NCBI RefSeq assembly: GCF_029223485.1
Contig: NZ_JARHTP010000020.1
Location: forward strand, 62,001 to 126,000
Reading direction: 5' to 3'
From: Streptomyces coacervatus
Lineage (GTDB): Bacteria; Actinomycetota; Actinomycetes; Streptomycetales; Streptomycetaceae
DNA length: 64,000 nt
Shown here: positions 62,100 through 64,000 of the stretch, in pieces
Numbering within the stretch: the stretch's first letter is position 1
How the letters are laid out: each line of letters begins with the position of its first letter
The notes under the pieces: model-generated
Seen by the model: only the letters and a program-made list of their open reading frames with translations
What the model was told of the DNA's origin: nothing
Databases searched by the model: none
Translations under genes and position numbers: made by a program

Positions 62100-62122
62100 C
62101 CCGACCATCCGGTCTGTTTCTT
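62100..62122. promoter_or_regulatory. weaker candidate autoregulator operator before the regulator
   Basis: Near the regulator's own start, the minus strand reads AAACAGACCGGATGGTC, close to the ScbR-box core ACNNRCCGNNCGG. Symmetry is partial (GACC-N4-GGTC). Confidence 0.45.
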
Positions 62123-62226
62123 TGGAGTCTTCGACGGGGAAGGCGGGTACAGAGACACCTTCCGTAGCAGCCCACCCCTGCCTGGTGGTGACCTGGGCCA
62201 CGTGGCTCAGATCACGGTTCCTTGAA

Positions 62227-62254
62227 AGAAAAGGAACCGTACGGTCTGTTTTCT
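62227..62254. promoter_or_regulatory. gamma-butyrolactone autoregulatory element (ARE)-like palindrome
   Basis: A 28-bp imperfect palindrome has arms AGAAAAGGAACCGT and ACGGTCTGTTTTCT; 11 of 14 positions pair, with a perfect ACCGTACGGT centre. It lies 51 nt before the epimerase start and fits the ScbR-type binding style. Confidence 0.7.
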
Positions 62255-62305
62255 GACCCGGCGGGCCGCTTGCACAGCCGGCAGCTCCCGACGTTCCATC
62301 TGGGA

Positions 62306-63313
62306 ATGAACCCCCACAACAGACTGCGCCCGGCCCGCCCCGACGCAGCGGTCCTCGTCGCCGGCGGCACCGGGTTCATCGGCTCGGCAGCGCTGCGCGC
62401 ACTCACCGGCGACCGGCCACCGCGGCCCGGTGCGGTGAAGGCACTGGTCAGACGGGTACCGGAGGCATCCAGCGCGGTGCCCGGCGTCGAATACGTCACA
62501 GGTGACGTCACCGACCCAGCCGCACTGCGGGGCCTGTGCGACGGCATCCACACCGTGCTCCACTGCGTCTCGTACATCGGCGCCGACGAAGCCACATGCC
62601 AGGCGGTCAACGTCGACGGCACCCGCACCCTGCTCGCCGAAGCGGAACACGCCGGGGTCCACCGCACCGTCCTGGTGAGCACCACCGCCGTCTACGGCGC
62701 CGGACCGCACCGCGACCTCACCGAACACGAACACACCCCCGCACCCACCTCGGCCACCAGCCGCACCCGGCTACTCGCCGAACAAGCCGTACTCGCCGCC
62801 GGCGGCACAGTGCTCAGAGCGCCACTCGTGTACGGCACCGGGGACGTCTGGTTCGTCCCCGCCCTCGCCGAACTCCTGCAGCGCGTACCGGCGCTGCCGG
62901 AAAACGGCCGGGCCCGGCTCTCGCTGGTGGCCGTCGACGACCTGGCCCGGCTGCTGGCCACCCTCGCCCGCGCATCCGAGGCCCTCCCGCCCGGCACCGT
63001 GCACCATGCCGCCCACCCGCACACACCGACCCTGCGGGAATTCGTCGCCCTGCTCGGCGACACCCTCGGCCTGCCCGTCCCCCAGGACGGCCTCACTCTC
63101 GACGACTACCTGACCCGCCTGCGCCAGACGCCCGGAAGAGCCAGCGCACACCAGGCCGGACTGCTCGCAGAAGACCGCTGGTACCGCTCCCCGCTCTGGT
63201 CCCGCCTCGACTGCCCACCCGGCCCGGGACACCGGATCCGGCTGGGCGAATCGGCCGCCTGGTACCGGGACGCGCTGGCGCCGCGGACGCCGGCCGCGAG
63301 CGACAGCACGTGA
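62306..63313 (+). CDS. NAD(P)-dependent epimerase/dehydratase-like (extended SDR) protein
   Basis: From ATG 62306 (MNPHNRLRPARPD) the protein has 335 residues. The extended-SDR cofactor motif VAGGTGFIGSAAL lies at 18-30, followed by GDVTDPAALRGL and VSTTAVYGAG. Where YxxxK is expected, SATSRTRLLAE suggests T and R replace the catalytic Tyr and Lys, so classical chemistry may be lost. It pairs divergently with a butyrolactone-receptor-like gene, as SDR genes do in autoregulator loci. The frame is open to 62222, but that would place the operator in the coding region. Confidence 0.82.
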   Translation: MNPHNRLRPARPDAAVLVAGGTGFIGSAALRALTGDRPPRPGAVKALVRRVPEASSAVPGVEYVTGDVTDPAALRGLCDGIHTVLHCVSYIGADEATCQAVNVDGTRTLLAEAEHAGVHRTVLVSTTAVYGAGPHRDLTEHEHTPAPTSATSRTRLLAEQAVLAAGGTVLRAPLVYGTGDVWFVPALAELLQRVPALPENGRARLSLVAVDDLARLLATLARASEALPPGTVHHAAHPHTPTLREFVALLGDTLGLPVPQDGLTLDDYLTRLRQTPGRASAHQAGLLAEDRWYRSPLWSRLDCPPGPGHRIRLGESAAWYRDALAPRTPAASDST

Positions 63314-63326
63314 AACCCCCACACGT

Positions 63327-63340
63327 GTTTCACGTGAAAC
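63327..63340. promoter_or_regulatory. parS: parS site (ParB binding)
   Basis: Perfect GTTTCACGTGAAAC, about 30 kb from parAB on the far side of oriC. It is the only parS I find to the right of parAB in this window. Confidence 0.95.
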
Positions 63341-63419
63341 ACAGCCGTGGGGCGGAAGACCCTCAAGTCTCCCGCCCCACACCGCAGTTCGTCCCACAGT
63401 CCCGCAGTCCCACAGGACG

Positions 63420-64000
63420 TCACCGGCCGTCGTCGCGCCGCGCGGCCTCCTCCTCGGCCTCCTTGGCCTGCACCTCCGGGTCGAGCAACGACTGACCGCT
63501 GCCGTCCACCGACGACAGCCGGCTCGACTCCGGCACCTCCGTCGCAGCGGGAGGCTCGACCAGCCAGTCCGGGTTGGCCTGCTTGTCCCACCACTTCCAG
63601 GCGGCGAAGGCACCGCCCGCGAGAGCCCCGAGCACCAGCAGCACCTTCGCAGCACGGCCGGCCCTCGCCCGACGCTCATGCCTACGGGCCAGTTTCTGGA
63701 TCTCCTTCGGCGAGACCTGACCGCGCAGCGCAGCCAGCGCGGCGGCACCGCGCGCCGCGGCCTCGTCCTTGACGGGCCCGGCCGCGGCCACCGCGTGCTC
63801 CAGCCTCGGCCGGGAATAGTCGGCGGCCTGCCGAGCCGCCTGCCGGGTACGGACGGCAGCCTCATGGGCAGCCTGGTCGACCTTCGGCGGCACGTGTGTA
63901 CGGGCCTGCTCCAGGCGCGGCGCGACGTAGACGTCGTACTGGACGCGGGCCTGGTCGGCGGCCTGGGACACCTTCGGCGCAAGCCGTACGCGTGCCTCGT
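63420..64000 (-). CDS. DUF5324 membrane protein (5' end outside window)
   Basis: The reading frame enters from the right edge without a start in the window and ends at 63420. It encodes Ala/Arg/Gln-rich amphipathic helices with repeats like RLAPKVSQAADQARVQY and RLEQARTHVPPKVDQAA. A TM helix (VLLVLGALAGGAFAAWKWW) and an acidic C-tail ending EEAARRDDGR follow. It matches the Streptomyces DUF5324 family found near crgA; function unknown. Confidence 0.85.
   Translation of the reverse strand, partial: EARVRLAPKVSQAADQARVQYDVYVAPRLEQARTHVPPKVDQAAHEAAVRTRQAARQAADYSRPRLEHAVAAAGPVKDEAAARGAAALAALRGQVSPKEIQKLARRHERRARAGRAAKVLLVLGALAGGAFAAWKWWDKQANPDWLVEPPAATEVPESSRLSSVDGSGQSLLDPEVQAKEAEEEAARRDDGR

Noticed and set aside
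54872..63313. Genomic island integrated at tRNA-Ala
   Set aside because: The genes to the right look accessory, but I see no integrase, no second copy of the tRNA 3' end and no direct-repeat boundary, so integration at the tRNA is not supported.
62771..63982. Long minus-strand frame antisense to the SDR gene and overlapping the DUF5324 gene
   Set aside because: Arg/Pro-rich shadow translation; the SDR and DUF5324 frames explain the region.

Overview
The window is high-GC actinobacterial DNA from the replication-origin region of a Streptomyces chromosome. The evidence is gene order: dnaB, the rpsF-ssb-rpsR-rplI operon, femX, a class A PBP, ino1, the CCA-adding enzyme, murJ, sigM, trxBA, parAB, rsmG, jag, yidCD, rnpA, rpmH, dnaA, oriC, dnaN, gnd, recF, dciA, gyrB, gyrA, tRNA-Ile and tRNA-Ala. 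Eleven perfect copies of the streptomycete ParB site (GTTTCACGTGAAAC) are spread through it, and starts are often GTG. I cannot name the species.

Layout. 1-6.3 kb: a serine hydrolase cut by the window edge, replicative helicase dnaB, a MATE transporter and a ribosomal/SSB operon. 6.6-13.8 kb: a small membrane protein, the lipid II-modifying FemX-like enzyme, an alanine-racemase-like PLP protein, a GT87 membrane glycosyltransferase and a bifunctional penicillin-binding protein. 14.1-18.0 kb: a PadR regulator with a perfect palindromic operator, inositol phosphate synthase, an MFS transporter and an LppU/SCO3897-type membrane protein. 18.1-29.6 kb: the conserved CCA enzyme / DUF6049 / MurJ / pseudokinase / SigM / anti-sigma / TrxB / TrxA array, with a clear SigR-type promoter before trxB. 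29.7-36.7 kb: a GNAT protein and the minus-strand run rpmH-rnpA-yidD-yidC-jag-rsmG-parA-parB. 37.0-49.7 kb: dnaA, oriC, dnaN, gnd, recF, dciA, gyrB, gyrA and a DUF3566 protein. 49.9-54.9 kb: tRNA-Ile, tRNA-Ala, a DLW-39 microprotein, secreted proteins, a Ser/Thr kinase and an XRE regulator with its own palindrome.

55.2-63.3 kb looks accessory. It holds a lipoprotein, a 1369-residue secreted protein joining a lysozyme-like domain, a Cys-rich segment, a golvesin-like domain and an SGNH hydrolase, a small secreted protein, and a divergent gamma-butyrolactone-receptor-like regulator and epimerase pair with candidate autoregulator operators between them. The window ends inside a DUF5324 gene.

Together the core genes couple replication initiation (DnaA, DnaB, DciA, DnaN, RecF, gyrase), chromosome segregation (ParAB and parS), and envelope assembly (FemX, PBP, MurJ, YidC). 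The least-described signals I found are DnaA-box clusters outside oriC (upstream of dnaB and of parA), a 24-nt poly-C tract between two parS sites, and the large multidomain wall-hydrolase locus.
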